DNA from: Bryobacterales bacterium
GTDB lineage: Bacteria > Acidobacteriota > Terriglobia > Bryobacterales > Bryobacteraceae
DNA length: 5,967 nt
Assembly (NCBI GenBank): GCA_016880505.1
Contig: JAEHDI010000932.1
Location: 1 to 5,967, forward strand
Reading direction: 5' to 3'
Position 1 is the stretch's first letter; every line of letters begins with the position of its first letter. A model generated the notes under the pieces. That model saw only the letters and a list, made by a program, of their open reading frames with translations, had not been told where the DNA came from and made no database searches. A program made the position numbers and the translations under genes. Shown here piece by piece: positions 1 through 5,367 of the stretch.

Positions 1-1694
1 AGCAGTGGGATGTCTTCCGGCCGCTCGCGCAGCGGTGGAACGGTGACTGGGAAGACGTTTAACCGGTAGTAGAGGTCGGAACGGAACTGGTGGTCCCGTA
101 CCATGCCCTCCAGGTCGCGGTTGGTTGCGGCGATGACACGGGCGTCCGTGCGGATTGTCCGCGAGCTTCCCAGCCGCTCGAACTCTCGTTCCTGCAGGAC
201 GCGTAGCAGCTTGGTCTGCAGCTCGAGCGGAATCTCGCCGACCTCGTCCAGGAACACGGTGCCCCTATGCGCGAGTTCGAACCGGCCGATGCGCTGCGCG
301 ATCGCCCCGGTGAAGGCGCCTTTCTCGTGGCCGAACATCTCGCTTTCGAGCAAGCCCGTGGGAATGGCAGCACAGTTCAGCTTGACAAACGTTCCCGGCC
401 GCCTGCTGCTCAGGGAGTGAATGGCGCGCGCTACCAATTCTTTGCCGGTTCCGGTCTCCCCATAGATGAGCACGTTGGAGTCGGTCGGGGCCACAGTCTC
501 GACCTGCTTCAGGATCGCTTTAAGCGCTGCGCTCTGGCCGACGATTTCCTCGAACTGGTGCTCGGTGCGGATCTCGTCCTCGAGATAGACCTTCTCATCG
601 GCCAGTTGGGCGTTTAGCTCCTCGATCTGCTTATAGGAGAGCGCGTTATCCAGGGCAATCGCGATCTGGCCGGCCGCCTGGGCCAGCAGGGCGACGTCAT
701 CGGCTGAGAAGAGGTCCTCGAGCCGGGATCCGAGGTTGAGTGTTCCCAGAATCTTCTGGCGCGAGATCAACGGCAGCGACACGAACGAGCGCAACCCTTC
801 GCCAAACAGATACCTGGCGGCTTCCGGGGAGAGTGCCTCGATGTCGGCGGGGGTGAAGAGCTTCGGCGTGCCGTGTTTCATCACGTAGCCCGAAGGCGAT
901 CCGTCCATCGGAAGCACGGCGTTTTCCGGGATGAGCCCGCGGCTGGCTGGAAAGTCCAGCGCACGGAGCCTGAACGCGTTGATTTCCGGATCGTACAGGG
1001 CCAGGCTCGCGTACTCCATTCCAAAGCTGTTCTTCAGGCAAGAGGAGATCGCCCGGAACAACTGATCCGTTTCCAGGTTCGTGACCACGGCGTTATTCAG
1101 CTCCAACAGAACGCGCAGACGATCCCGTTCGCGGGCCAACTGCTCTTCGTAAGCCGCGGCCGCCTCGTGATTCAGCGCGTTGTCCACCGCCACCGCCACT
1201 TGTTTCGCCACCTGCCCCATGAACTCGATCTCCTCGATGGTATAAGCGTCTGTCTTGGTGGAGCCGAAGTTCAGTGCCCCCAGCCGTCGCTGCGCCGTCG
1301 AGAGCGGCAGCAGACAGTAGGTGTGGATGCCGTTGCAGAGCAGCATGCTGTTGAACTGCGGAAAGCGGTCGTCCTGCTCCAAGTCCGGTACGTAGAATGG
1401 CTGCTGAGTCTCTAGAACGATTTGGGTCGGCGTCTCGCCCAAGCGATGCTCGCGCGGGGGCGGGCAGTTGACCGGGTGGTCCACCACCAGCTCGTGCAAA
1501 CGCGTGACTTGCCGCTCCGCGTCGTAGAGTACGAGGCCGATGAAATCGAAGGCGATCAGCGGCTTGAGGCAGCGATACAGATCTGCGAAAAGCGGCGAGA
1601 GTTGCCTGTGCGAGACAATACTCTCCGATATCTCGAGCAACGTCTCATAACGTGCACGCGTTGAGTCCGACCGTTTGAGGGCCGACGTTGACAT
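1..1694 (-). CDS. Sigma-54-dependent transcriptional activator, tandem GAF plus AAA+ (3' end outside window)
   Basis: This is an enhancer-binding protein of the FhlA/NtrC type that uses ATP hydrolysis to open sigma-54 promoters. I translated 564 codons. Residues about 16-170 and 192-352 are two GAF domains. Each ends in a similar strand-helix pattern (LGALNFGS then VAVAVDNAL; LGTLNLGS then IAIALDNAL), so they are a tandem duplication. A short helical linker leads to the AAA+ core from about residue 382. The core has Walker A GETGTGKE (412-419), the sigma-54 contact loop GAFTGA (459-464), Walker B VFLDE (D483) and the FRSDLYYRLNVFPV and PPLRERPEDIPL blocks. The gene leaves the window before the expected Fis-type helix-turn-helix, so the target site class is unknown. 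The ATG at 1694 has only a weak GGGAAAG upstream. The frame stays open above it and a GTG at 1751 is an alternative start. Family identity is certain; the GAF ligand is not known. Confidence 0.95.
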   Translation of the reverse strand, partial: MSTSALKRSDSTRARYETLLEISESIVSHRQLSPLFADLYRCLKPLIAFDFIGLVLYDAERQVTRLHELVVDHPVNCPPPREHRLGETPTQIVLETQQPFYVPDLEQDDRFPQFNSMLLCNGIHTYCLLPLSTAQRRLGALNFGSTKTDAYTIEEIEFMGQVAKQVAVAVDNALNHEAAAAYEEQLARERDRLRVLLELNNAVVTNLETDQLFRAISSCLKNSFGMEYASLALYDPEINAFRLRALDFPASRGLIPENAVLPMDGSPSGYVMKHGTPKLFTPADIEALSPEAARYLFGEGLRSFVSLPLISRQKILGTLNLGSRLEDLFSADDVALLAQAAGQIAIALDNALSYKQIEELNAQLADEKVYLEDEIRTEHQFEEIVGQSAALKAILKQVETVAPTDSNVLIYGETGTGKELVARAIHSLSSRRPGTFVKLNCAAIPTGLLESEMFGHEKGAFTGAIAQRIGRFELAHRGTVFLDEVGEIPLELQTKLLRVLQEREFERLGSSRTIRTDARVIAATNRDLEGMVRDHQFRSDLYYRLNVFPVTVPPLRERPEDIPL

Positions 1695-1759
1695 TGCTCT
1701 TTCCCAGGAGTGCGTGGTCCGTTGGCCGCGGCTTTCCTTCCATTTTGACACACTCGAGG

Positions 1760-2092
1760 TCAAACCAGATGGCGAGTCTCGGCGCGCCGCAGCGGCGCCA
1801 CGGACTCCGCTGTCTCCTCCGGTTCACCGGTAATCCGCGCGACCAGGTTCTTCGTCATCGGACCGGCGGCGAGGAACTTCCCGCCGTGCTGATGCATGGC
1901 GGCCAGCAATTGCTCGCCAGCGGAATCGACGAAATCGACGTCTCGCAAATCGACCGTCAGTACCCGGTTTTGTATGGTCGATTGCGCCGTTTGCCAGCAT
2001 AGTTCCACCTCGCGCACCCACGGCCCGGCGAGCCTGCCCTCCAGGTGCAGGCGGAACATGCTTGGGTTGTCATGAAGCGTGATTCGCAGCAC
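1760..2092 (-). CDS. Single-domain STAS protein (anti-anti-sigma-factor-like)
   Basis: A 110-residue protein made almost entirely of one STAS domain (about residues 1-88), followed by a charged tail of some 20 residues. The order fits the fold: an N-terminal strand pair (LRITLHDN, FRLHLEGRLAG), a helix, the strand LTVDLRDVDFVDSAG, the helix EQLLAAMHQHGG and the strand KFLAAG. Ser57 in the DSAG turn lies at the place phosphorylated in SpoIIAA and RsbV, so a phospho-switch is possible, but no partner kinase gene is in the window. The GTG at 2092 was chosen because GGAGG lies 11 bases upstream and because family members, as I recall them, begin MLRIT. A GTG at 2104 would add four residues. The frame stays open to 2602, but that upstream part reads as antisense to the exporter. 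The next gene in the same direction is the sigma-54 activator, 65 bases away, which suggests a shared transcript and regulatory function. No direct role is proven. Confidence 0.88.
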   Translation of the reverse strand: MLRITLHDNPSMFRLHLEGRLAGPWVREVELCWQTAQSTIQNRVLTVDLRDVDFVDSAGEQLLAAMHQHGGKFLAAGPMTKNLVARITGEPEETAESVAPLRRAETRHLV

Positions 2093-2103
2093 GACTTCCA
2101 GCA

Positions 2104-2108
2104 CCTCC
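2104..2108 (-). promoter_or_regulatory. Ribosome binding site of the STAS gene
   Basis: GGAGG on the minus strand with 11 bases to the GTG at 2092. The spacing is a little long, but this is the only good Shine-Dalgarno match near the start. It overlaps the alternative GTG at 2104 and so argues against that codon. Confidence 0.55.
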
Positions 2109-2127
2109 GAACCTGACTTATATAGAA

Positions 2128-2143
2128 GGCACGGACAATGCCA
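2128..2143 (-). promoter_or_regulatory. Candidate sigma-54 promoter (-24/-12) for the STAS-activator operon
   Basis: The minus strand reads TGGCATTGTCCGTGCC. It has the required GG (2142-2141), ten bases, then GC (2130-2129), with TGGCA intact at -24 and TGC at -12. Against the consensus TGGCAYRNNNNTTGCW, the mismatches are at positions 7, 12 and 16. Transcription would begin near 2117. That gives a leader of about 25 bases which contains the GGAGG at 2104-2108 before the GTG at 2092, a well-proportioned layout. A sigma-54 activator encoded in the same operon makes autoregulation plausible. GG-N10-GC occurs by chance in GC-rich DNA, so this remains a candidate. Confidence 0.45.
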
Positions 2144-2167
2144 CCTGCGGAATCCTGCAAGTCCAGT

Positions 2168-2183
2168 TGGCCCAGCCGGCGCA
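2168..2183 (+). promoter_or_regulatory. Weak candidate sigma-54 promoter for the exporter operon
   Basis: The plus strand reads TGGCCCAGCCGGCGCA, with GG at 2169-2170, ten bases, then GC at 2181-2182. TGGC is kept at -24, but the -12 element is GCGCA rather than TTGCA and A is replaced by C at position 5. Transcription would begin near 2194 and leave a leader of about 140 bases before the ATG at 2334. It points toward the exporter, next to a sigma-54 activator gene. The match is poorer than the one facing left and could be chance. Confidence 0.25.
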
Positions 2184-2191
2184 ATGGATCG

Positions 2192-2241
2192 CTGCCGAGC
2201 TATGGTGCCACGATTTGGGCAGACTGCCCGTCTGTCGGCAG
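2192..2241. repeat. Nested inverted repeat in the divergent control region
   Basis: CTGCCGA (2192-2198) pairs exactly with TCGGCAG (2235-2241). Inside it, directly beside the right arm, CAGAC (2220-2224) pairs with GTCTG (2230-2234) around TGCCC. A competing pairing, GGGCA (2217-2221) with TGCCC (2225-2229), shares the same bases. It could be an operator for the activator or another regulator, or a folded leader of the exporter transcript. No known binding-site consensus is recognised. Confidence 0.35.
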
Positions 2242-2333
2242 AGCAATTCGCGGCAGGCACTGTGCGGCGGACTCGAGCGGCAAGAGCAACAACAACTTGC
2301 GGGACTGGACGGAGAAGTGCGCGAACTCCGGGC

Positions 2334-3554
2334 ATGAACCAGGCAGCGCAAATCCTCGAACCTGTACGGGAGATCCGGCCGCCCACTCGGCGGCCCGGCG
2401 CCGTCAACGGCGCGATGAACTTCGTCGCGGTGCGCATGCTGACCGGCGATCGCGCCAAGTACCTCGGACTGATCTTCGCCATCGCCTTCAGCTCATTCCT
2501 GATCGCGCAACAGGTCTCCATCTTCGCTGGCCTGCTGAATCGCATGCGCTCGCAGATTCTGGATATCACGGACGGCGACCTCTGGGTGATGGACCCGGCC
2601 ACGCAATACGTCGACGAAGTCTACGCCTTGCGCGATGACGCGCTTTATCGCGTGCGTGGTGTCCAAGGCGTTCGCTGGGCGGTTCCTCTGTTCAAAGGGC
2701 AGCCCGTGGCCAGGGCGTTGAACGGCCGGTTCCGCGCGGCGATCCTGCTGGGTCTCGACGACTCGTCGCTCGCCGGAGCCCCGCGCAAGATGGTGCTTGG
2801 CTCGATCGAAAGCCTGCGGGATCCCGATGCGGTGATCATTGACCTGGCCGGGTACCACTTCCTCTTTCCGGGACAGCCGCCCCGTCTGGGCGATGTGCTG
2901 GAAATGAACGATCGGCGCGCGCGAATCGCGGGCATCTCCGACGCTTCAGCGCCGTTCACGTCGTTCCCGGTGATGTTCACCCGCTACAGCCTGGCGGTGA
3001 ACTACGTCGGCCGTCAACGGACCCAGATGTCCTTCATCCTGGCCAAGTCGCAGCCGGGAGTGCCGGCGGCCGAACTCACGAAACGCATCCGCGCTGCGAC
3101 CGGCCTGCGCGCCATCACGAACGACGAGTTCGGCTGGATGACGATTAGCTACTACATGCAGCATACCGGCATTCCGGTGAACTTTGGGTTGACGGTAACC
3201 ATCGGGCTCATCGTGGGTACCGTCGTGGCCGGCCAGACGTTTTACATCTTTACCATCGAGAACCTGAAGCAGTTCGGCGCACTGAAGGCAATCGGCACCA
3301 CCAACCTGCGCATTGTCGGAATGATCCTCCTGCAGGCCCTGCTTGTCGGCTCGATCGGTTACTCGATCGGAATGGGAATGACCGCAATTTTCTTCGCGAT
3401 TACGACGCGCCAGGAAGCCACACGGGGGATCGTGCTGCTGTGGCAAACCATGGCCGGCACCGGAGGAGTTGTGCTGTTCATCGTTGCCGTGGCCAGCCTG
3501 ATGAGCATCCGTAGGGTTCTGAAGCTGGAACCGGCAGTCGTTTTTCGAGGTTAG
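2334..3554 (+). CDS. ABC exporter permease, DevC/MacB-like
   Basis: Inner-membrane subunit of a tripartite exporter. Residue numbers here count from the internal Met at 2415 (379 residues). One N-terminal membrane helix lies at about 17-38. A large periplasmic domain (about 40-250) follows, carrying conserved-looking stretches such as GDLWVMDP, LLGLDD and ISDASAPF. Three C-terminal helices lie at about 255-277, 300-325 and 345-365. The cytoplasmic loop ENLKQFGALKAIG between the first two of these is the usual site that meets the ATPase, and the protein ends LEPAVVFRG. The topology of one helix, an extracytoplasmic domain and three helices is that of MacB/FtsX/DevC permeases. The ATPase is a separate gene, as in DevCA and unlike fused MacB. 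The start is uncertain: ATG 2334 gives 27 extra Pro/Arg-rich residues and overlaps an upstream stop, while ATG 2415 begins at MNFVAVRML, where the recognisable family sequence starts. Neither has a good ribosome site. Confidence 0.93.
   Translation: MNQAAQILEPVREIRPPTRRPGAVNGAMNFVAVRMLTGDRAKYLGLIFAIAFSSFLIAQQVSIFAGLLNRMRSQILDITDGDLWVMDPATQYVDEVYALRDDALYRVRGVQGVRWAVPLFKGQPVARALNGRFRAAILLGLDDSSLAGAPRKMVLGSIESLRDPDAVIIDLAGYHFLFPGQPPRLGDVLEMNDRRARIAGISDASAPFTSFPVMFTRYSLAVNYVGRQRTQMSFILAKSQPGVPAAELTKRIRAATGLRAITNDEFGWMTISYYMQHTGIPVNFGLTVTIGLIVGTVVAGQTFYIFTIENLKQFGALKAIGTTNLRIVGMILLQALLVGSIGYSIGMGMTAIFFAITTRQEATRGIVLLWQTMAGTGGVVLFIVAVASLMSIRRVLKLEPAVVFRG
2377..2395 (+). repeat. GC-only hairpin upstream of the second permease start
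   Basis: GGCCGCC (2377-2383) and GGCGGCC (2389-2395) form a seven-pair all-GC stem with a CACTC loop. No T-run follows, so it is not an ordinary intrinsic terminator. If translation begins at 2415 it would lie in the leader RNA; if at 2334, it is inside the coding sequence. Confidence 0.45.
2398..2413 (+). repeat. Second hairpin directly before ATG 2415
   Basis: GCGCCGT (2398-2404) and ACGGCGC (2407-2413) are exact inverted repeats separated by CA. The inner pair cannot close with so short a loop, so about six pairs would form. The repeat ends one base before ATG 2415 and would mask any ribosome site there. That favours initiation at 2334 or a structural control of initiation. Confidence 0.45.
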
Positions 3555-3569
3555 TGTCGAGGTTGAATC

Positions 3570-4289
3570 ATGGAACACGCGGTACAAGCTAGAGGCATTT
3601 CGAAGTGGTTCGGCGAGAGCGAGGCGCGCATTCAGGCGCTCCGCCAGCTCGACCTGGATATCGGGATGGGCGAACTGGCAATGCTGGTCGGACCTTCCGG
3701 CTGCGGCAAGACCACGCTGATCTCGGTCATCGCGGGCCTGCTGGACGCCAGCGAGGGTGATCTCGAGGTGCTCGGAGAACAGCCAAACCGGATGGCGGCA
3801 AAGCAGCGGATCCTGTTTCGCCGCCAGAACCTTGGGTTCGTCTTCCAGCAGTTCAACCTGTTGCCTGCGTTGACCGCTGCCGAAAACGTGGCCGTGCCGT
3901 TGTTCGTCGCCGGATGGAAGCGGCGACCGGCCGTCGAGAAGGCAGCGGAGCTGCTGGAGGAGTTGGGGATGGGCGATCGCATGCACGCCGTGCCTTCCCA
4001 GCTATCAGGAGGGCAGCAGCAACGCGTCGCCATGGCGCGCGCCCTCGTCCACGACCCTCGCTTGGTGGTTTGCGACGAGCCGACCTCGGCGCTCGACGCC
4101 AAGGCCGGGCACAAGGTAATGGAACTTCTGGCCGAGGTCGCCGTTCGGCCGGACCGCGCGGTCATTGTGGTGACGCACGACAATCGTGTGCTCGACTTTG
4201 CCGACACGATCGCGCACATGGAGGACGGCCGGATCACCCATGTCGAACCGAGCGCAGGACTTGCACGCGCACTGGCTGTCAACCAATGA
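3570..4289 (+). CDS. ABC transporter ATP-binding protein, DevA/MacB/LolD-like
   Basis: The 239-residue cytoplasmic ATPase subunit that powers the exporter by dimerising on the permease. All motifs are intact: Walker A GPSGCGKT (41-48), Q-loop FQQFN (Q93), signature LSGGQQQR (145-152), Walker B LVVCDEP (D169, E170), D-loop SALD (173-176) and the switch histidine in VVTHD (H203). The length and the FVFQQFNLLPALTAAENVAVP block place it in the large LolD/MacB/FtsE/DevA group that works with one-plus-three-helix permeases, rather than in an importer group. It starts 15 bases after the permease stop, and GAGG (3559-3562) stands seven bases before the ATG. With the permease before it and the adaptor after it, the export role is clear; the substrate is not. 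Confidence 0.97.
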   Translation: MEHAVQARGISKWFGESEARIQALRQLDLDIGMGELAMLVGPSGCGKTTLISVIAGLLDASEGDLEVLGEQPNRMAAKQRILFRRQNLGFVFQQFNLLPALTAAENVAVPLFVAGWKRRPAVEKAAELLEELGMGDRMHAVPSQLSGGQQQRVAMARALVHDPRLVVCDEPTSALDAKAGHKVMELLAEVAVRPDRAVIVVTHDNRVLDFADTIAHMEDGRITHVEPSAGLARALAVNQ

Positions 4290-4293
4290 GATC

Positions 4294-4302
4294 AGGAGGT
4301 GA
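4294..4302 (+). promoter_or_regulatory. Strong ribosome binding site of the adaptor gene
   Basis: AGGAGGTGA, an almost full-length anti-Shine-Dalgarno match, lies in the 16-base gap after the ATPase stop, with six bases from GGAGG to the ATG at 4306. It is the strongest ribosome site in the window and fixes this start. Strong adaptor synthesis would suit the several adaptor copies needed per exporter. Confidence 0.85.
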
Positions 4303-4305
4303 ACT

Positions 4306-5367
4306 ATGAAACCCTATGTTCTACCCATTGTTGCAGTGTTGAGCCTGGTGTTCGCCGTGAGCTGGACGCTCGCCGAACGGCCGGTTCGCAAGCCATCCGA
4401 GCCGCCGGAGCCGCCTCCGGAGACCAGCAGGGCGCAAACCGTCGCCGGGGTGGGTCTGGTGGAACCCGGGACGGAAAACATCGCCCTGAGCTGCGCCGTT
4501 TCCGGCCTGGTGACGTCCCTAGACGTGAAGGCGGGTGACCGTGTGCGCTCCGGACAGAAGCTCTTCTCCGTCGACGATCGCGACTTGGTCGCAGATCTCG
4601 CCGTCAAACGCGCCGCGCTCAGCAACGCGCGGGCGCAGTTGGCGAAACTAGAAGCCGCACCGCGCCCCGAGGAACTGCCGCCGGCCGAAGCCAAAGTGGC
4701 CGAAGCGAAAGCGCAACTTGCCGACGCCGAGGTGCAGATGCGTCTGATCGACAGCGTCGCCGACCTGCGTGCCGTCAGAAAGGAAGATGTGCTTCGCCGG
4801 CGCCTCGCTTCTCAGGCCGCTCAGGCGCGCCTGGCGCAGGCGGAGAAAGATCTCGCGTTGCTCAAGGCAGGCACCTGGGCGCCGGACCTGGCGATCGCCC
4901 GCACACAGGTCGAGCAGGCAGAGGCAGGCGTCCGGCAGGAGGAGATCAATCTCGACCGATTGACGACGCGCGCTCCGATGGACGGGGTCATCCTCCAGAA
5001 CAAAGTCCGCCTCGGCCAATTCGCCCAGTGCGGTCCCCTGGAGGAGCCGCTGATGATCTTCGGTGGCGGCCGCGAACTGCATGTCCGCACCGATGTCGAC
5101 GAGGAAGACGCCTGGCGGGTGAAGTCCAGCGCACCGGCGGTCGCGCATGTACGCGGCAACAGCAGGAGCACCTATCCGCTCGAGTTCGTGCGCTTCGAGC
5201 CGTATGTGATCCCCAAGAAGTCGCTGACCGGCAACGCAACCGAGCGCGTCGATACACGGGTGTTGCAGGTAATCTACCGCTTCCGGGATCGAAGTGTCCC
5301 GGTGTTCAACGGCCAGCAGATGGACGTGTTCATCAATGTGGCGCCGCCGGTGTCTGGAGGTGCGTAA
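4306..5367 (+). CDS. Periplasmic adaptor (membrane fusion) protein, HlyD/MacA/DevB family
   Basis: A 353-residue adaptor that bridges the inner-membrane ABC pump and the outer membrane channel. An N-terminal signal anchor (about residues 4-22) is followed by a proline-rich linker (25-40). The first half of the lipoyl domain (about 46-94) includes SGLVTSLDVKAGDRVRSGQKLF. A long Ala/Gln/Glu-rich helical hairpin (about 95-218) carries the heptad-like runs expected of the coiled coil that docks on the outer factor. The second lipoyl half follows (TTRAPMDGVILQNKVRLGQF, 220-239), then a beta-barrel and membrane-proximal part to the end. There is no lipobox, so it is anchored by its N-terminal helix or cleaved. 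The length is typical of the family. The last codons hold the ribosome site of the next gene, and the stop overlaps its start. The family call is secure; the gene name is left open because MacA and DevB cannot be separated here. Confidence 0.95.
   Translation: MKPYVLPIVAVLSLVFAVSWTLAERPVRKPSEPPEPPPETSRAQTVAGVGLVEPGTENIALSCAVSGLVTSLDVKAGDRVRSGQKLFSVDDRDLVADLAVKRAALSNARAQLAKLEAAPRPEELPPAEAKVAEAKAQLADAEVQMRLIDSVADLRAVRKEDVLRRRLASQAAQARLAQAEKDLALLKAGTWAPDLAIARTQVEQAEAGVRQEEINLDRLTTRAPMDGVILQNKVRLGQFAQCGPLEEPLMIFGGGRELHVRTDVDEEDAWRVKSSAPAVAHVRGNSRSTYPLEFVRFEPYVIPKKSLTGNATERVDTRVLQVIYRFRDRSVPVFNGQQMDVFINVAPPVSGGA
5356..5360 (+). promoter_or_regulatory. Ribosome binding site of the outer membrane factor gene
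   Basis: GGAGG lies inside the last codons of the adaptor gene, with six bases to ATG 5367. Together with the TAATG stop-start overlap it indicates translational coupling of adaptor and outer membrane factor. Confidence 0.8.

Larger units (their letters stand above)
2083..2337 (+). other. Open frame without a usual start, ending in ATGA at the permease gene
   Basis: This frame is open from the base after a TGA at 2080-2082 to a TGA at 2335-2337, which overlaps the ATG at 2334 as ATGA. The translation from about 2122 has a protein-like composition, with hydrophobic and charged residues mixed (GILQVQLAQPAQWIAAELW) and a helical, coil-like end (LERQEQQQLAGLDGEVRELR). The other frames here are rich in Arg, Ser and Cys. 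It contains no ATG or GTG codon. The only common alternative is TTG at 2167, without a ribosome site, giving 56 residues. It could be a decayed small gene, a gene with a rare start codon, or chance. It overlaps both promoter candidates. I do not recognise a family. Confidence 0.2.

Noticed and set aside
873..1415. Plus-strand open frame of 180 codons
   Set aside because: It lies opposite the GAF domains of the sigma-54 activator, whose translation is continuous and motif-rich there. The composition (Arg, His, Val, Gln) is typical of an antisense shadow.
1695..1759. Terminator or promoter between the STAS gene and the activator gene
   Set aside because: No stable hairpin with a T-run and no clear promoter elements were found, so the two genes are treated as one operon.
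2119..2124. TATATA as a sigma-70 -10 box on either strand
   Set aside because: No convincing TTGACA-like -35 element is seen 16-18 bases upstream in either direction. It is AT-rich DNA that would be compatible with melting at the sigma-54 candidate.
2236..2282. CGGCA/CGGCG recurring at 2236, 2251, 2265 and 2278 as possible direct-repeat operators
   Set aside because: The units are only five bases, the spacing drifts (15, 14, 13) and flanks are not shared. Such short words are common in GC-rich sequence.
2079..2333. Upstream extension of the permease frame to an ATG at 2079
   Set aside because: The added residues are Arg/Thr/Ser-rich without family resemblance, and the ATG would lie within the STAS gene and across both promoter candidates.
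2093..2602. Upstream extension of the STAS frame to 2602
   Set aside because: The extra residues are antisense to the permease and unlike STAS. The GGAGG and the family-like MLRIT start point to 2092.
2946..3986. Minus-strand open frame of 346 codons opposite the permease and ATPase
   Set aside because: It lies antisense to two genes with intact family motifs. Its translation is rich in His, Gln, Arg and Asp with no recognisable domain, as expected of a shadow frame in GC-rich DNA.
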